From contig NZ_CP071448.1 in the NCBI RefSeq assembly GCF_017352115.1, positions 3,942,001 to 4,006,000 of the forward strand: 64,000 bases of DNA. Direction: 5' to 3'. This stretch comes from Flavobacterium endoglycinae (GTDB taxonomy: Bacteria > Bacteroidota > Bacteroidia > Flavobacteriales > Flavobacteriaceae). The position numbers were made by a program, and so were the translations under genes. The stretch's first letter is position 1. Every line of letters begins with the position of its first letter. The notes under the pieces are model-generated. The model ran no database searches and had not been told where the DNA came from. It was given only the letters and a program-made list of their open reading frames with translations. Positions 43,855 through 53,129 of this stretch are shown one piece after another.

Positions 43855-43900
43855 CTTTTAACACATAACACATAACACAACACATAACGCATAACTTCAT
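43855..43900. repeat. Tandem 'cacataa' repeat
   Basis: AACACATAACACATAACACAACACATAACGCATAAC and the following 'cttcataacttatgac' form a degenerate tandem repeat between the SRPBCC and LOG genes, similar to the 'agttatgagtt' tandem near 24930. Confidence 0.6.
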
Positions 43901-43903
43901 AAC

Positions 43904-44485
43904 TTATGACTTTTGCGGGTCAATCCATTTACCAACGGTTGGTGGTGTATAATTTCTCATTTTCTCCAGCAGATCGTCGATATTATCACTTACCAAAAGC
44001 ATTTTTTGGTTGGCTTCTTTTAGTAAACCTTTTTCAGTCATGGTTTGCAGTAATTCGATAAGCGAATCGTAGAATCCGTTTATGTTCAATACGGCAATTG
44101 GCTTTTTATGAAGTCCTAATTGTGCCCAAGTAAGCATTTCGAAAAGTTCTTCCAAAGTACCAAAACCACCCGGAAGCGCAATTACACCATCGCATAACTC
44201 ATTCATTTTAGTTTTTCGTTCGTGCATGCTCTCTACTAAAATCAACTCGGTTAAACCAAGATGTGCGATTTCTTTTGATCTTAAAAAATTTGGGAGAACA
44301 CCAATTACGGTTCCTTTTTCGCTTAAAGCGCCATCGGCCACAGCACCCATTAAACCTACGTTTGCACCTCCGTAAACCAAACCTAAATTTTGTTTTGCCA
44401 GTGTTTTTCCTAGTAATGCTGCTTGTTCTCTAAAAATTTCATCGGTACCAAAACTGGAACCGCAGAAAACGGTTATATTTTTCAT
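43904..44485 (-). CDS. LOG-family (TIGR00730) phosphoribohydrolase-like protein
   Basis: 193 residues. The conserved GSSFGTD and YGGANVGLMGAVADGAL near the N-terminus, and PGGFGTLEELFEMLTWAQLGLH around residues 105-127 are the LOG hallmarks. Members cleave cytokinin riboside or nucleotide monophosphates. The start is the ATG at 44485. It is the last of three leftward genes that are not tightly spaced. Confidence 0.9.
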   Translation of the reverse strand: MKNITVFCGSSFGTDEIFREQAALLGKTLAKQNLGLVYGGANVGLMGAVADGALSEKGTVIGVLPNFLRSKEIAHLGLTELILVESMHERKTKMNELCDGVIALPGGFGTLEELFEMLTWAQLGLHKKPIAVLNINGFYDSLIELLQTMTEKGLLKEANQKMLLVSDNIDDLLEKMRNYTPPTVGKWIDPQKS

Positions 44486-44536
44486 GTTTTTTATTTTTTG
44501 TGAATTTGTGAAAATGTCCAGATGTGAAAAAATATT

Positions 44537-45667
44537 TTATTTCTCAATCTTCTTAATCTGCACGCAGGAAACGTTTTCCATTTTAATTTGTTTTCCTGTT
44601 TTTTTCAGAAGCCCGGTTTTCAAATCTCTTTTAAAAACGATTACATTTCCAGTCGTAACATTTGTAGCCACTAAAAATTTCCCGCTTTCATCAATTGCAA
44701 AAATTCGAGGATGTTTTCCTAAAGTCGATTGATAACCAATATTTTTTAGCAGACCATTTTCATCAATTGAAAAAATGGCAATATTGTTTTCTTTTCCGCG
44801 GTTTGTGGCGTATAGAAATTTTCCATCCGGTGAAATATGAATATCAGAACTTTCAAAACCTTCTTCTATGTTGTCAGCATGTGTCGCAATGCGCTGAATT
44901 TTGTTTAAAATACCATTTTCGTATTTGTAAACACTTATTTGACCTGCCATTTCTTCAATACAATATCCAAATTTCTGATTGGGATGAAATGTAAAATGTC
45001 TTGGTCCAGCTTCAAGATCAGTTTTGGTGAATGGATTTTGCGTTTCCACTAAAGGTTTTTTCAGATTAGAATCGAATGCGTAACAACGAATTTTATCGGC
45101 ACCTAAATCGGGTAAAAACAAAAAATCGCATTGAGGTGAAAATACAGCCGAATGCACGTGAGATCTGGTTTGTCTCTCTTTATGAGTGCTTCCATCCATG
45201 TATTGAAAATTCTGTGCAATAGAATCGATTTTGCCGTTTTCTAAAAGCGGATAAACGGAAACACTTCCTTCTGTATAATTGGCATTGGCGAGCCATTTTC
45301 CGTTTTTATGAACGCTGACATACACTGGATTTTCGCCCCCGCTTCTCTGACTGTTTAAAAAAGTCAATGTTTTATTTTCGGGATTAAATTCAAAACTGCT
45401 TACGCTTCCGGCGTTTGGTGTTTTGGTATCGGTACACGCATAAACGTATTTTCCATTTGGAGAAACGGTTAAATAAGAAGGATTAATAATGTTTTTTGCC
45501 GAAGTTACTTTCGTCAGCTTTCCATTTAAGGTATCCAACTGATAGATTTGAATGGCTTCCGCCGATTTATCACGATTATACGATCCTAAAAAGACATAAG
45601 TATTTTGAGAGAAAGCGCAAAACGAAAATAAAAGATTAAGTGTAAGAAGCAGCGTTTTTAAGTTCAA
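44537..45667 (-). CDS. Secreted lactonase-family beta-propeller protein (Pgl-like), TTG start
   Basis: 376 residues of the YbhE/6-phosphogluconolactonase fold. Seven blades are suggested by repeated 'SPNGKYVYACTD', 'HKNGKWLANANYTEGSVSVYPL', 'HPNQKFGYCIEEM' and 'SPDGKFLYATNRGKENNIAIF' blocks. MNLKTLLLTLNLLFSFCAFSQ is a signal peptide, so it is exported, unlike cytoplasmic Pgl. The start codon is TTG (45667); an in-frame stop lies two codons upstream and the next Met is over 130 residues in, so TTG is well supported. Substrate lactone unknown. Confidence 0.85.
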   Translation of the reverse strand: MNLKTLLLTLNLLFSFCAFSQNTYVFLGSYNRDKSAEAIQIYQLDTLNGKLTKVTSAKNIINPSYLTVSPNGKYVYACTDTKTPNAGSVSSFEFNPENKTLTFLNSQRSGGENPVYVSVHKNGKWLANANYTEGSVSVYPLLENGKIDSIAQNFQYMDGSTHKERQTRSHVHSAVFSPQCDFLFLPDLGADKIRCYAFDSNLKKPLVETQNPFTKTDLEAGPRHFTFHPNQKFGYCIEEMAGQISVYKYENGILNKIQRIATHADNIEEGFESSDIHISPDGKFLYATNRGKENNIAIFSIDENGLLKNIGYQSTLGKHPRIFAIDESGKFLVATNVTTGNVIVFKRDLKTGLLKKTGKQIKMENVSCVQIKKIEK

Positions 45668-45747
45668 TTTTTAAAGGATTAAAAAGATTATGAATTGTAA
45701 TTTTTTATTTGTGTAAAGTACTACTTTTTAATCCTCAATTTTAAAAT

Positions 45748-46245
45748 TTACTTACAAGTTTTGTCAAATTCTAAAAGAAGTTCTTTGTTAAATTTAATGG
45801 GTTTTAAAGTATCCTCAGCAACATTGTATTCGTATAGCTCTTTTTTAGAAGGGTCGAAAGTATATCTTGCAATTGTTGCAATTCGATCAGGATAAGATTC
45901 ATGCAGGTTAAAATCATATGTTTTGGAAAAAGCATCTGCGTCATCTTCTTTTGGATTAGGACTTCCCTCTACAACAATTCCATAAGAGGTTCCTCCATTT
46001 TTTCTAATTGCTTCATTTAGTCCTTTCGTTTTATTTACAAAAGTTGGAGAAGTAGTTAGAATATCAAAGACAACATCAAGACACGTTTTAGATTTTTTAA
46101 TTTCTTTTATTACTGCAGGTTGAGTAACTTGTTTTTTAACTTCTTTCTTACTTTTTAATTCAGGAATTTTTACAACGTCTTTTTTTTGGCAGGAAACTTC
46201 AAAAATTAAAGCAAATACAAGTAAAGCAAATATTCTATTTTTCAT
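45748..46245 (-). CDS. Small lipoprotein, unknown function
   Basis: 165 residues. A signal peptide ends in FEVSC (lipobox Cys19), followed by a Lys-rich linker (about 20-55) and a folded part with SYGIVVEGSPNPKEDDADAFSKTYDFNLHESYPDRIATIARYTFDPSKKELYEYN. Two further cysteines (in KSKTCLDVVF and FDKTCK) could form a disulfide. No motif recognised. Single gene. Confidence 0.7.
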   Translation of the reverse strand: MKNRIFALLVFALIFEVSCQKKDVVKIPELKSKKEVKKQVTQPAVIKEIKKSKTCLDVVFDILTTSPTFVNKTKGLNEAIRKNGGTSYGIVVEGSPNPKEDDADAFSKTYDFNLHESYPDRIATIARYTFDPSKKELYEYNVAEDTLKPIKFNKELLLEFDKTCK

Positions 46246-46325
46246 TTTTCTTTTTCTTGTAAAAGTAATATTTTTCTTTCTTTGCTATAAATGGTGCATA
46301 CTTAAATAAATATTAAAATATATTG

Positions 46326-47429
46326 TTATTTAATTCCCTTCCACCATTGTTGAAATACTTGTTTATCATTTTTTAATTCAACAGCTTCACCTATCATTGG
46401 CGTGATTAATAAAATAGGGTTTTCAGATAAACTATTCAATTCAGTTACAGTTTTTAAAGGTTCGTCCCAAGCGTGAAGCGATAGGGCAAACTTAGACGAA
46501 TGAACAGGAAAAGCTCTTTTGGCTTTTAAATCTTTCATGGCTTTTATCACATCTTCTGGCATATTATGAATGTATTTCCAGTTTTTGTTGTATTGCCCGT
46601 TATCGAGTAAAACAATATCAAACGGACCATATTTTTCGCCTATTTCAGCAAAATGGGTATCGTAACCGCTGTCGCCGCCCAGATACATTTTGAAATCGTT
46701 ACTTTCTAAAACAAAAGATGTCCAGAGCGTGTTGCAGCGTTTAAAACTTCTGCCCGAAAAATGTCTTGAAGGCGTAGTATGCAGTGTTAGATTTTCATCT
46801 AATTCGATTGTACTGTACCAGTCTTTTTCGATGATATTTTCAGAAGGAAATCCCCAGAACTCAAAATGCGAACCTACACCCAGTGCGGTGATTATTTTTT
46901 TTGTTTTTGGTTTAAGTTTTAAAATGGTTTTATAATCCAAATGATCGTAATGATCGTGAGTGATCAATAAATAATCGATTTCCGGCAAATCATCAACCGT
47001 ATAAATATCTGATCCTTTAAAAGATTTTGTGGTGCCGGGAATAGGAGAGGCGTTACCGCTGAAAACGGGATCGATTAAAAATCGTTTTCCTTCCAGCTGC
47101 ATAAAATAAGACGAATGTCCAAACCAAACTAAAACATCTTGATGAAGAGGAAGTTCTTTTAAATTGGTTTTTACAGAAGGAATCAAATCGGTTGGGATTT
47201 TGCGGTCTACTTTTTTGAAAAAGAATTCAAATAAAACTTTTGAAAAACTGGCCCCTTCAGCTAAATCGGGAGTAAAAGAAAGATTTTCAAATTTTCCGTT
47301 TTTGTATTGCGGCGATTTCTGGATTAAAGTTAAACGTTCGCCATTGGGTGCTTTTCCGAATTTTGGATGTTGTAAAAAACCGTAAGTGGCAACGGCTAGT
47401 AAAAATAACAGAATTAAAAATGTGATCAT
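46326..47429 (-). CDS. Metallo-beta-lactamase-fold hydrolase (NAPE-PLD/UlaG-like)
   Basis: 367 residues. An N-terminal hydrophobic helix (MITFLILLFLLAVATYGFL) anchors or exports it. The MBL zinc motif THDHYDHLD (around residue 155) has HxHxDH, with the later HTTPSRHFSGR, LGGDSGYD and FPVHSSKFALSLHAWDEP blocks as in NAPE-PLD-type phosphodiesterases. The possible substrate is an acyl-phospholipid, but the sequence does not decide it. The gene begins one base after the stop of the upstream DUF1801 gene (47431), so the two are co-transcribed. Confidence 0.88.
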   Translation of the reverse strand: MITFLILLFLLAVATYGFLQHPKFGKAPNGERLTLIQKSPQYKNGKFENLSFTPDLAEGASFSKVLFEFFFKKVDRKIPTDLIPSVKTNLKELPLHQDVLVWFGHSSYFMQLEGKRFLIDPVFSGNASPIPGTTKSFKGSDIYTVDDLPEIDYLLITHDHYDHLDYKTILKLKPKTKKIITALGVGSHFEFWGFPSENIIEKDWYSTIELDENLTLHTTPSRHFSGRSFKRCNTLWTSFVLESNDFKMYLGGDSGYDTHFAEIGEKYGPFDIVLLDNGQYNKNWKYIHNMPEDVIKAMKDLKAKRAFPVHSSKFALSLHAWDEPLKTVTELNSLSENPILLITPMIGEAVELKNDKQVFQQWWKGIK

Positions 47430-47430
47430 T

Positions 47431-47853
47431 TTATTTTGAAGGATATAATTTTTGTAAATAAGAAACCGAAACTGAAATCATTTCTTTTAAGATTTCAGGA
47501 TCAATATCGGCTAGTTTTTTAATGTAAATACAGCTTTTTGCAGCTTTGTATTTTCCAAATTTAGAAAGTAATTCGTCTTTGTTTTCAAAAGAAGAAGAAA
47601 GATAAAGCGAAATGGCATCTTTTCTGGGAGAAAAGCCCACTAAAGGCGCATCACCTTCATGTCCGCTGTCGTATATGTAATGATAACTTCCAAAACCAAT
47701 AATGCTGGGTCCCCACATTTTGGGTTCAAAACCAGTTGTTTTTTGGATAATTTTCAGCAGTTCAAAAGCATCATTTCTTTTGGTTTCATCTGCTACAGCG
47801 TTTATAAAATCAGTAACACTGTTTTCGGTTTCGGTGGTTTTATTTTTAGCCAT
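47431..47853 (-). CDS. DUF1801-like protein (second copy)
   Basis: 140 residues: VTDFINAVADETKRNDAFELLKIIQKTTGFEPKMWGPSIIGFGSYHYIYDSGHEGDAPLVGFSPRKDAISLYLSSSF is the DUF1801 (YdhG-like) domain, with LLSKFGKYKAAKSCIYIKKLADID at the end. It is upstream of the MBL hydrolase gene (1-base gap) and downstream of the class C serine hydrolase gene (6-base gap), so 48906-46326 looks like a three-gene operon. Confidence 0.85.
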   Translation of the reverse strand: MAKNKTTETENSVTDFINAVADETKRNDAFELLKIIQKTTGFEPKMWGPSIIGFGSYHYIYDSGHEGDAPLVGFSPRKDAISLYLSSSFENKDELLSKFGKYKAAKSCIYIKKLADIDPEILKEMISVSVSYLQKLYPSK

Positions 47854-47859
47854 TTCAGA

Positions 47860-48906
47860 TTATTTTTTTAATACTTCGCTTCCTAATAGAATGTCTTTGA
47901 TTTTAGCTTCGGAAGCATAATACAAATTCGAATCTTCATTCATTTGATTTTCCAAAACAATCAAACTGATATCACTTTCAGGGAAGTATAAATTTACAGA
48001 AGAAAATCCATCTCCCAATCCCGTATGTCCAAGATATTTAACGGGTGCTTTTTCGATAATCCTGATGCCGTAACCATAACCTTCTTTTTCTTTTCCGAAG
48101 AAATTATGCTGCGATAGAATCGTGTATTTCGTCATTAGTTTGTACGATTCTGGCTTTAGGATTTTGCCTTTATGCAGATTATTATTCCAAATTGCTAAAT
48201 CAGAAGCGGTTGAAATAATGCCGTCTGCTCCCAAACTTTCAGGAGTAATCTGACTTGTGGTAACGGGTTTTAATACATTTTTATCATTGAAATACCCAGT
48301 TGCGAGATTCTGGGTTTTATCTTTTGAATAACAAAAAGTATGGTTCATTTTTAGTTTCTTAAAAAGCACTGCTGTCACTTCAGAATACTTCTTTTTGGTG
48401 CTGAATTCTACAATTTTTGCGACCAGATTAAAACTTAGATTTCCATATTTATAATCCGTTCCGGGTTTAAAAGCCAATGGTTTTTGCAAATCGACAATTC
48501 CGTGCGAATGATTTAAAAGCTGGTGAACTGTAACCGAATCTGCCCAGTTTTGTGTCAATTCTGGAAGGTATTTTTTGATAGGAGAATTTAAATCGACATT
48601 GCCTTTTTCTACTTCGAGCAAAAGCATGGTGGCAGCAATCAATTTGCTGTTCGACATGATTTCAAATTGAGAATCTGTTGTTAAAGGTTTTTTAGTCTCG
48701 AAATTGGCAAATCCTTTCGCTTTAGAATATAATGTTTTTCCGTTTTTAGAAATAAGAATCACGCCATTAAAAACGGGAGAAGTACTATTTTGAATAATGC
48801 TGTCAATTTTTGAAGTATACGTATCTTTTTTTTGTGCCGAAGAATGACAACCAGAAAGAATAGATAATAGCAATAAAAGATAGGAAAATTTAAAAATTGA
48901 ATTCAT
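47860..48906 (-). CDS. Class C serine hydrolase (beta-lactamase-like), lipoprotein
   Basis: 348 residues. The signal ends in LLLLSILSGC (lipobox Cys20). The class C signatures are all visible: S85-N-S-K88 (SxxK), YGN in TDYKYGNLSFNLV, and HTG in KYLGHTGLGDGFS. Members hydrolyse peptides, esters or beta-lactams; penicillin-binding-protein-like peptidase activity is the more common role for outer-membrane lipoprotein members. It is the first gene of the three-gene operon with DUF1801 and MBL genes. Confidence 0.88.
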   Translation of the reverse strand: MNSIFKFSYLLLLLSILSGCHSSAQKKDTYTSKIDSIIQNSTSPVFNGVILISKNGKTLYSKAKGFANFETKKPLTTDSQFEIMSNSKLIAATMLLLEVEKGNVDLNSPIKKYLPELTQNWADSVTVHQLLNHSHGIVDLQKPLAFKPGTDYKYGNLSFNLVAKIVEFSTKKKYSEVTAVLFKKLKMNHTFCYSKDKTQNLATGYFNDKNVLKPVTTSQITPESLGADGIISTASDLAIWNNNLHKGKILKPESYKLMTKYTILSQHNFFGKEKEGYGYGIRIIEKAPVKYLGHTGLGDGFSSVNLYFPESDISLIVLENQMNEDSNLYYASEAKIKDILLGSEVLKK

Positions 48907-48962
48907 TTGATTATGATCGATCTAAATAATTTATAATTAACAATTCACCATTCGCAATTAAA

Positions 48963-49331
48963 CTAAAACATTCCGTTTTCGTTAATGGTTTCAGCGGGAA
49001 TTGGCTGTCCTAAATCCCAGAGTTCGACTATTTTGTTGTTTTCGAATCTGGCAATATGAACTACAGCAAAACCAAGATCATCAGAGTTTTGTTTGAGATG
49101 GGAATGAACAGAAACTAAATCTCCATCTTCTAAGATATTATGAATGGAGAAAATCTTATTTGGATTTTTTCTGGCAGATTCTTCCATTGCCAGCATTAAA
49201 GTATTGGCATCACCTTTAAAATAGGCATTATGGTGTTTGAAATTTTCTCCCGTATGCAGTCGGAAAGCCTCGTGTGAATGTCCACTGGCACAAAGATGCA
49301 GGAAGTTTTGGGTAATTTCTTTCTTAGTCAT
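48963..49331 (-). CDS. SnoaL-like (NTF2-fold) protein
   Basis: 122 residues with the NTF2-like layout: an N-terminal helix (ITQNFLHLCASGHSHEAFRLHTGENFKHHNAYFKG), NILEDGDLVSVHSHLKQN, and the closing FAVVHIARFENNKIVELWDLGQPIP, which matches the SnoaL/polyketide-cyclase family. It binds or isomerises an unknown small molecule. No signal peptide. Single gene. Confidence 0.85.
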   Translation of the reverse strand: MTKKEITQNFLHLCASGHSHEAFRLHTGENFKHHNAYFKGDANTLMLAMEESARKNPNKIFSIHNILEDGDLVSVHSHLKQNSDDLGFAVVHIARFENNKIVELWDLGQPIPAETINENGMF

Positions 49332-49381
49332 ACTTTAAAAGTTTTAGAGCAAACTAAGTTATGAAATAAGTAAGTAGAAAA

Positions 49382-50065
49382 TTAAATAATATTTAAATCA
49401 TTAGATTTTAAGTATTGATTCTGGTTAATGATTTTTTTTGCTTCTGGGCTTATCCAAAAATTTGGACGGAACAACTTGGTGCTACTTTGCAATTTGGCTT
49501 TATTAGATATTGCTTTTATGTTTTTTACAAGATTGTTGAATAGATTATAAGTTGAAAAAGTATGGGCATCAATAATTTCGAAATTATCTTTTCTAAAACT
49601 AACAAATTTTGGATAAGTAAATTCTAACCCAATTGTACCTTCTTCATTCATGTAAGCAACACTTACGCTTTCTTTAATCTTAAAATAAGTGAGGTAAAGA
49701 GGTCTTATATTGATAACAGGTTCAGTTGGACTAACTAATTTGAAATCACTCGAAACAATGCCTCTCTTACTAACAATATCTTCAAACTGTATTTTACTTA
49801 TATCATCAATTATAGATATTCTGATTTTACTCGCAAATGTCCATCGATCTTTATTGTTTCCTGTCAAAATATTATTAAAAAAGTCTCCGTAACTATTAAA
49901 AATAAATTTGTCATCTGATTTTTTATAATCGATTTCAACTCTTGTATTTGTTATAACAAAAGAATATTCCTGTTTTTCAAAAATAGATTCGAATTCTTCA
50001 GGTGTTATTACAAAATTAAATGTGTTCCAGCCCTTTCCAGCACCTAATCCTCCAAAATATGACAT
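49382..50065 (-). CDS. Cytoplasmic protein of unknown function
   Basis: 227 residues, no signal peptide or membrane helix. The start SYFGGLGAGKGWNTFNFVITPEEFESIF is Gly-rich and then alternates short strands and helices (FVITNTRVEIDYKKSDDKFIFNSYGDFFNNILTG). The composition and layout resemble small cytoplasmic proteins of toxin-immunity neighbourhoods, but no family is recognised. It stands alone. Confidence 0.6.
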   Translation of the reverse strand: MSYFGGLGAGKGWNTFNFVITPEEFESIFEKQEYSFVITNTRVEIDYKKSDDKFIFNSYGDFFNNILTGNNKDRWTFASKIRISIIDDISKIQFEDIVSKRGIVSSDFKLVSPTEPVINIRPLYLTYFKIKESVSVAYMNEEGTIGLEFTYPKFVSFRKDNFEIIDAHTFSTYNLFNNLVKNIKAISNKAKLQSSTKLFRPNFWISPEAKKIINQNQYLKSNDLNII

Positions 50066-50126
50066 AATCTAAAAACTTAAAATAGATTACAAATCTATAG
50101 TATTTTTACTACGTTTTAAAATCTTT

Positions 50127-51041
50127 TTAATTAAAAGACTGCCTAAATTCTAAAGGTGAAATATTGGTTTTTGTTTTAAACAATTTGCTAAAAGACTGCT
50201 GATGTTCAAAACCCAGTTCGAAAGCAATTTCACTGATGGATAATTGAGTTGTCGAAAGTTTTTCTTTGGCTTTTTCAATTAATTTATTGTGAATGTGCTG
50301 TTGTGTACTTTGACCTGTATGGAGTTTTAATAATCCGCTTAAATAATTAGGCGAGACATTTAAATTCTCGGCAATATAGGGTACTGTAGGAAGTCCTTTT
50401 GTAATTAAAACAGTATCGTTAAAATATTCTTCCAGTAGTTTTTCAAGACGTGCAAGAATCTGGTGGCTGCTTATTTTTCTAGTAATAAATTGTCGGTTGT
50501 AGAATCGTTCAGCATAGGTAAGAAACAATTCAATTTGGGCAATAATAACGTCCTGACTGAATTTATCAATATTCGACTGGTATTCCTGCTGAATGTTTTT
50601 GATAATATCAATAAGCATATTTTCTTCTTTTTCAGAAAGATGCAACGCTTCATTGACGGCATAGCCAAAATATTCGTACTGTTTGATTTTGTGTGCCAAA
50701 GGTGTATTCCATAAAAAATCAGGATGGATCAATAATGACCATCCTGTGTGTTTCATTTCGGCATTGCCTTCTATGGAAAAAACTTGTCCCGGCGAAATAA
50801 ACATTAAAACGCCTTCATTAAAATCATATTCCTGCTGGCCGTAACGCATTTTTGCATTGGCATTTCTTTTCAGCGCAATAGAATAAAAGTCAAGAATAAG
50901 GCTCTTAGGTTCTTCTTCATTCAGATATTTTAAATCTTCAAAATTATAAACGCTCACCAAAGGATGTTCAGGTTTAGGCAAATCCCGAAACTGGTGGAAT
51001 TCGCTTATAGTTTTGAATCTAAGAGGTTGCTGATTTGCCAT
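50127..51041 (-). CDS. AraC-family transcriptional regulator
   Basis: 304 residues. The N-terminal half (about 30-190) is a cupin-like effector domain (RKRNANAKMRYGQQEYDFNEGVLMFISPGQVFSIEG) and the C-terminal 100 residues carry two helix-turn-helices: VPYIAENLNVSPNYLSGLLKLHTGQSTQQHIHNKLIEKAKEKL and SISEIAFELGFEHQQSFSKLFKTKTNISPLEFR. It is 12 bases downstream of the NmrA-like reductase gene in the same direction and probably regulates it or a detox pathway. Confidence 0.92.
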   Translation of the reverse strand: MANQQPLRFKTISEFHQFRDLPKPEHPLVSVYNFEDLKYLNEEEPKSLILDFYSIALKRNANAKMRYGQQEYDFNEGVLMFISPGQVFSIEGNAEMKHTGWSLLIHPDFLWNTPLAHKIKQYEYFGYAVNEALHLSEKEENMLIDIIKNIQQEYQSNIDKFSQDVIIAQIELFLTYAERFYNRQFITRKISSHQILARLEKLLEEYFNDTVLITKGLPTVPYIAENLNVSPNYLSGLLKLHTGQSTQQHIHNKLIEKAKEKLSTTQLSISEIAFELGFEHQQSFSKLFKTKTNISPLEFRQSFN

Positions 51042-51053
51042 AGCTAAAGTTAC

Positions 51054-51950
51054 TTATTTTTGATTGTAAAATGAAGCAAATTCTGTGGCATAATCCGCCA
51101 GTTTTGTTTTTCCCATTTCAGATGGTCGGTTTCGGTAATAATCTTCACCTAAAGTACCGTTGTAAAGAGCGGCATACATTTCAACCAAACCTTGTGCAAT
51201 TTTAGGCTGCATTCCAGCAGAAACCAAACCTTGTAAAGTTTCTTCGTCGCTGATTAAATTCCATTTCAAATCTGGAATTCCGATTGCTTTTCCTAAGATA
51301 TGGGCTGTTTGATGTCCTGTAAGTTCTTCACTTGCTACATATCGCACTTTTTTTCCGTCAAGCGGAGTGGTGATTTCATCGGCAATGGCTTCGGCAATAT
51401 CGTTTGGTGAAACCCACGGAATCATTTCATCGGCTCCGTAATTGGCATTAATACTTCCTTGTGATTTTATCATGAACGTATAAGGAAGCAAGTTGTAATA
51501 AAATGAAGTTGGACGCATAAAAGTGATCGCAACATTTGAAAGCTGATTTAAAACGGCTTCAATTTCGTTGTAACGCTGGATAATTCCTGAATTCTCTTTT
51601 AAATGCGCTCCAATACTGCTTAAAAACACCACACGTTTTACTCCCGATTTTGCAATGGCTTCGGCATAATTATTCCCAATCTGACGGGTAAACGCATCCA
51701 GATCTAGATTTGGATCGAAGTAATTGGCGCGCGGAATCATGCAGTAAACCGCATCTGCTCCGGTAAAAGTTTTCGTTAAAAATTCGGCATCGTTTACAGA
51801 ACCTATCGCTGCGGAAGCACCAAGAGATTCAATTTCAGATTGTCTTTCGGTACTGCTGGCAATTACAGTTACTGAATGTCCTTGCTGCACTAACTCTTTG
51901 GTTAATGGTTTGCTGATGTTCCCTAAAGAACCTGTGATTGTAATTTTCAT
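51054..51950 (-). CDS. NmrA-like NAD(P)-binding protein
   Basis: About 298 residues. I start it at the ATG at 51950 (MKITITGSLGNISKPLTKEL), which gives the Rossmann TGSLGNISKPL at the very N-terminus as in the family; a longer ATG at 51986 adds 12 residues. ASSTERQSEIESLGASAAIGSVND and GADAVYCMIPRANYF are the NmrA-type cofactor blocks. It is likely an atypical SDR reductase or redox sensor (QOR2-like). It is co-transcribed with the AraC gene behind it (12-base gap). Confidence 0.88.
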   Translation of the reverse strand: MKITITGSLGNISKPLTKELVQQGHSVTVIASSTERQSEIESLGASAAIGSVNDAEFLTKTFTGADAVYCMIPRANYFDPNLDLDAFTRQIGNNYAEAIAKSGVKRVVFLSSIGAHLKENSGIIQRYNEIEAVLNQLSNVAITFMRPTSFYYNLLPYTFMIKSQGSINANYGADEMIPWVSPNDIAEAIADEITTPLDGKKVRYVASEELTGHQTAHILGKAIGIPDLKWNLISDEETLQGLVSAGMQPKIAQGLVEMYAALYNGTLGEDYYRNRPSEMGKTKLADYATEFASFYNQK

Positions 51951-52004
51951 ATCGCTATTTTTTGATATTACAAAGTTGTATATCATTTAGCGACCTATTT
52001 TATC

Positions 52005-52012
52005 CAAATCTA
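52005..52012 (-). promoter_or_regulatory. Possible -7 element of the NmrA/AraC operon
   Basis: TAGATTTG on the minus strand matches TAnnTTTG, about 55 bases before the preferred NmrA start. No good -33 box is present. Confidence 0.3.
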
Positions 52013-52074
52013 CGAATGGTGTAGTCTTTTTTTTTAAGATGCTAAGGTTCTGAGATACTTAGATTCTAAGTTTT

Positions 52075-52560
52075 TTAGCTTTTGGATAATTTTTTTTCGT
52101 TTTCGGTTTGAGGTTTTCCGGTTGCATTTGGCTCGCCTTTTCCAGTTTCAATGAGTTTTTTCAAGCTGTTTTGAATATAGTTGGTCCACGCATCTCTGCA
52201 GATATTAAAGCATTCGTAATCAGGAACCAAACCAAAATGGGTAAAACGAAGTTCGGTTTTTCCATCTTTCTCGGTGATTTCAAAAGTAGGATTGGTGTTT
52301 GTCCATTCAGTTTTGTCTTCTGTAAAATTGAAATAGTTTTGTTCGATGAGCCAAACTACTTTCTTATTAGGAATTACTTCGATGAGTTTTATTCTACAGC
52401 GATGAACCTCTTCATAATGATAATCAAACTGATCGTTTAATTGGGCTGTGTTTCCTTCGATTTCTTCTGACCACCAGCCTCGTACATTGGTAACGGCTTC
52501 AAAAACTTTCTCTGGAGATTTATCGGTTGTAAATGCTGTGGTAAAATCTAATGCATTCAT
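52075..52560 (-). CDS. SRPBCC/START-like protein
   Basis: About 161 residues from the ATG at 52560 (MNALDFTTAFTTDKSPEKVFEAVTNVRGWWSEEIEG); an upstream in-frame TTG adds 10 residues and is less likely. The pattern FDYHYEEVHRCRIKLIEVIPNKKVVWLIEQNYFNF and FEITEKDGKTELRFTHFGLVPDYECFNICRDAW follows the START-like fold with a hydrophobic cavity. Second SRPBCC member in the window. Single gene. Confidence 0.85.
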   Translation of the reverse strand: MNALDFTTAFTTDKSPEKVFEAVTNVRGWWSEEIEGNTAQLNDQFDYHYEEVHRCRIKLIEVIPNKKVVWLIEQNYFNFTEDKTEWTNTNPTFEITEKDGKTELRFTHFGLVPDYECFNICRDAWTNYIQNSLKKLIETGKGEPNATGKPQTENEKKLSKS

Positions 52561-52715
52561 TTTGATGACTTTTACGATTTGTATACACAAATTTACATTC
52601 TTAAAATCAATACGTTAGGGTGCTAAAAAGACAATTGTAAGGTGTGTTTCAGACAGATTTCTAATTTTAGATTTTTGACGTCAGACTTTTTACTTTTTTT
52701 CGTGCTTAGTCTGAA

Positions 52716-53129
52716 TTATGATATTTTCACACACATCCAGCTTGCTTTTAAAATAGCAGTATCTTCAATGTATGCTGTTCCTTGTTGTTTGATGATTTTT
52801 TCGCTTAAGCGGAGATTTTCTACTACAAATTTTATTTTATCTCCAAATTTAGCTCCTGCAAAAAATTCGGCACTTTCAATACTTACTAAACCAAATATTC
52901 CATCGGTAACACCTAGAAGTTTTACACCTGCGCCGCCGCATTGCGCCATAGATTCTATTAGAATGGTTCCGGGAATATAATCGAGATCAGGAAAACTGCC
53001 TTTTAGCCAATAGTCGTTATCGTCAAAAGTTTTAAATCCAATAATCGTCTCTTTAGTGTATGATGCTATTTCATCTACAAATAAAAATGGAGCCCTATGG
53101 GGAATCAGGCTTTCAATATTTTGTACCAT
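52716..53129 (-). CDS. FabZ-like hotdog protein lacking the catalytic His
   Basis: 137 residues with PHRAPFLFVDEI at the start and IPGTILIESMAQCGGAGVKLL in the middle, which align with the FabZ 3-hydroxyacyl-ACP dehydratase. The FabZ catalytic pair is a His in 'GHFP' and a Glu in 'EAMAQ'. Here the segment is GSFPDLDYIPGTILIESMAQ: the His is replaced by Ser while the Glu is kept. So it may be inactive as a dehydratase, or work in a different reaction. Single gene, not near a fatty-acid or polyene cluster in this window. Confidence 0.8.
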   Translation of the reverse strand: MVQNIESLIPHRAPFLFVDEIASYTKETIIGFKTFDDNDYWLKGSFPDLDYIPGTILIESMAQCGGAGVKLLGVTDGIFGLVSIESAEFFAGAKFGDKIKFVVENLRLSEKIIKQQGTAYIEDTAILKASWMCVKIS

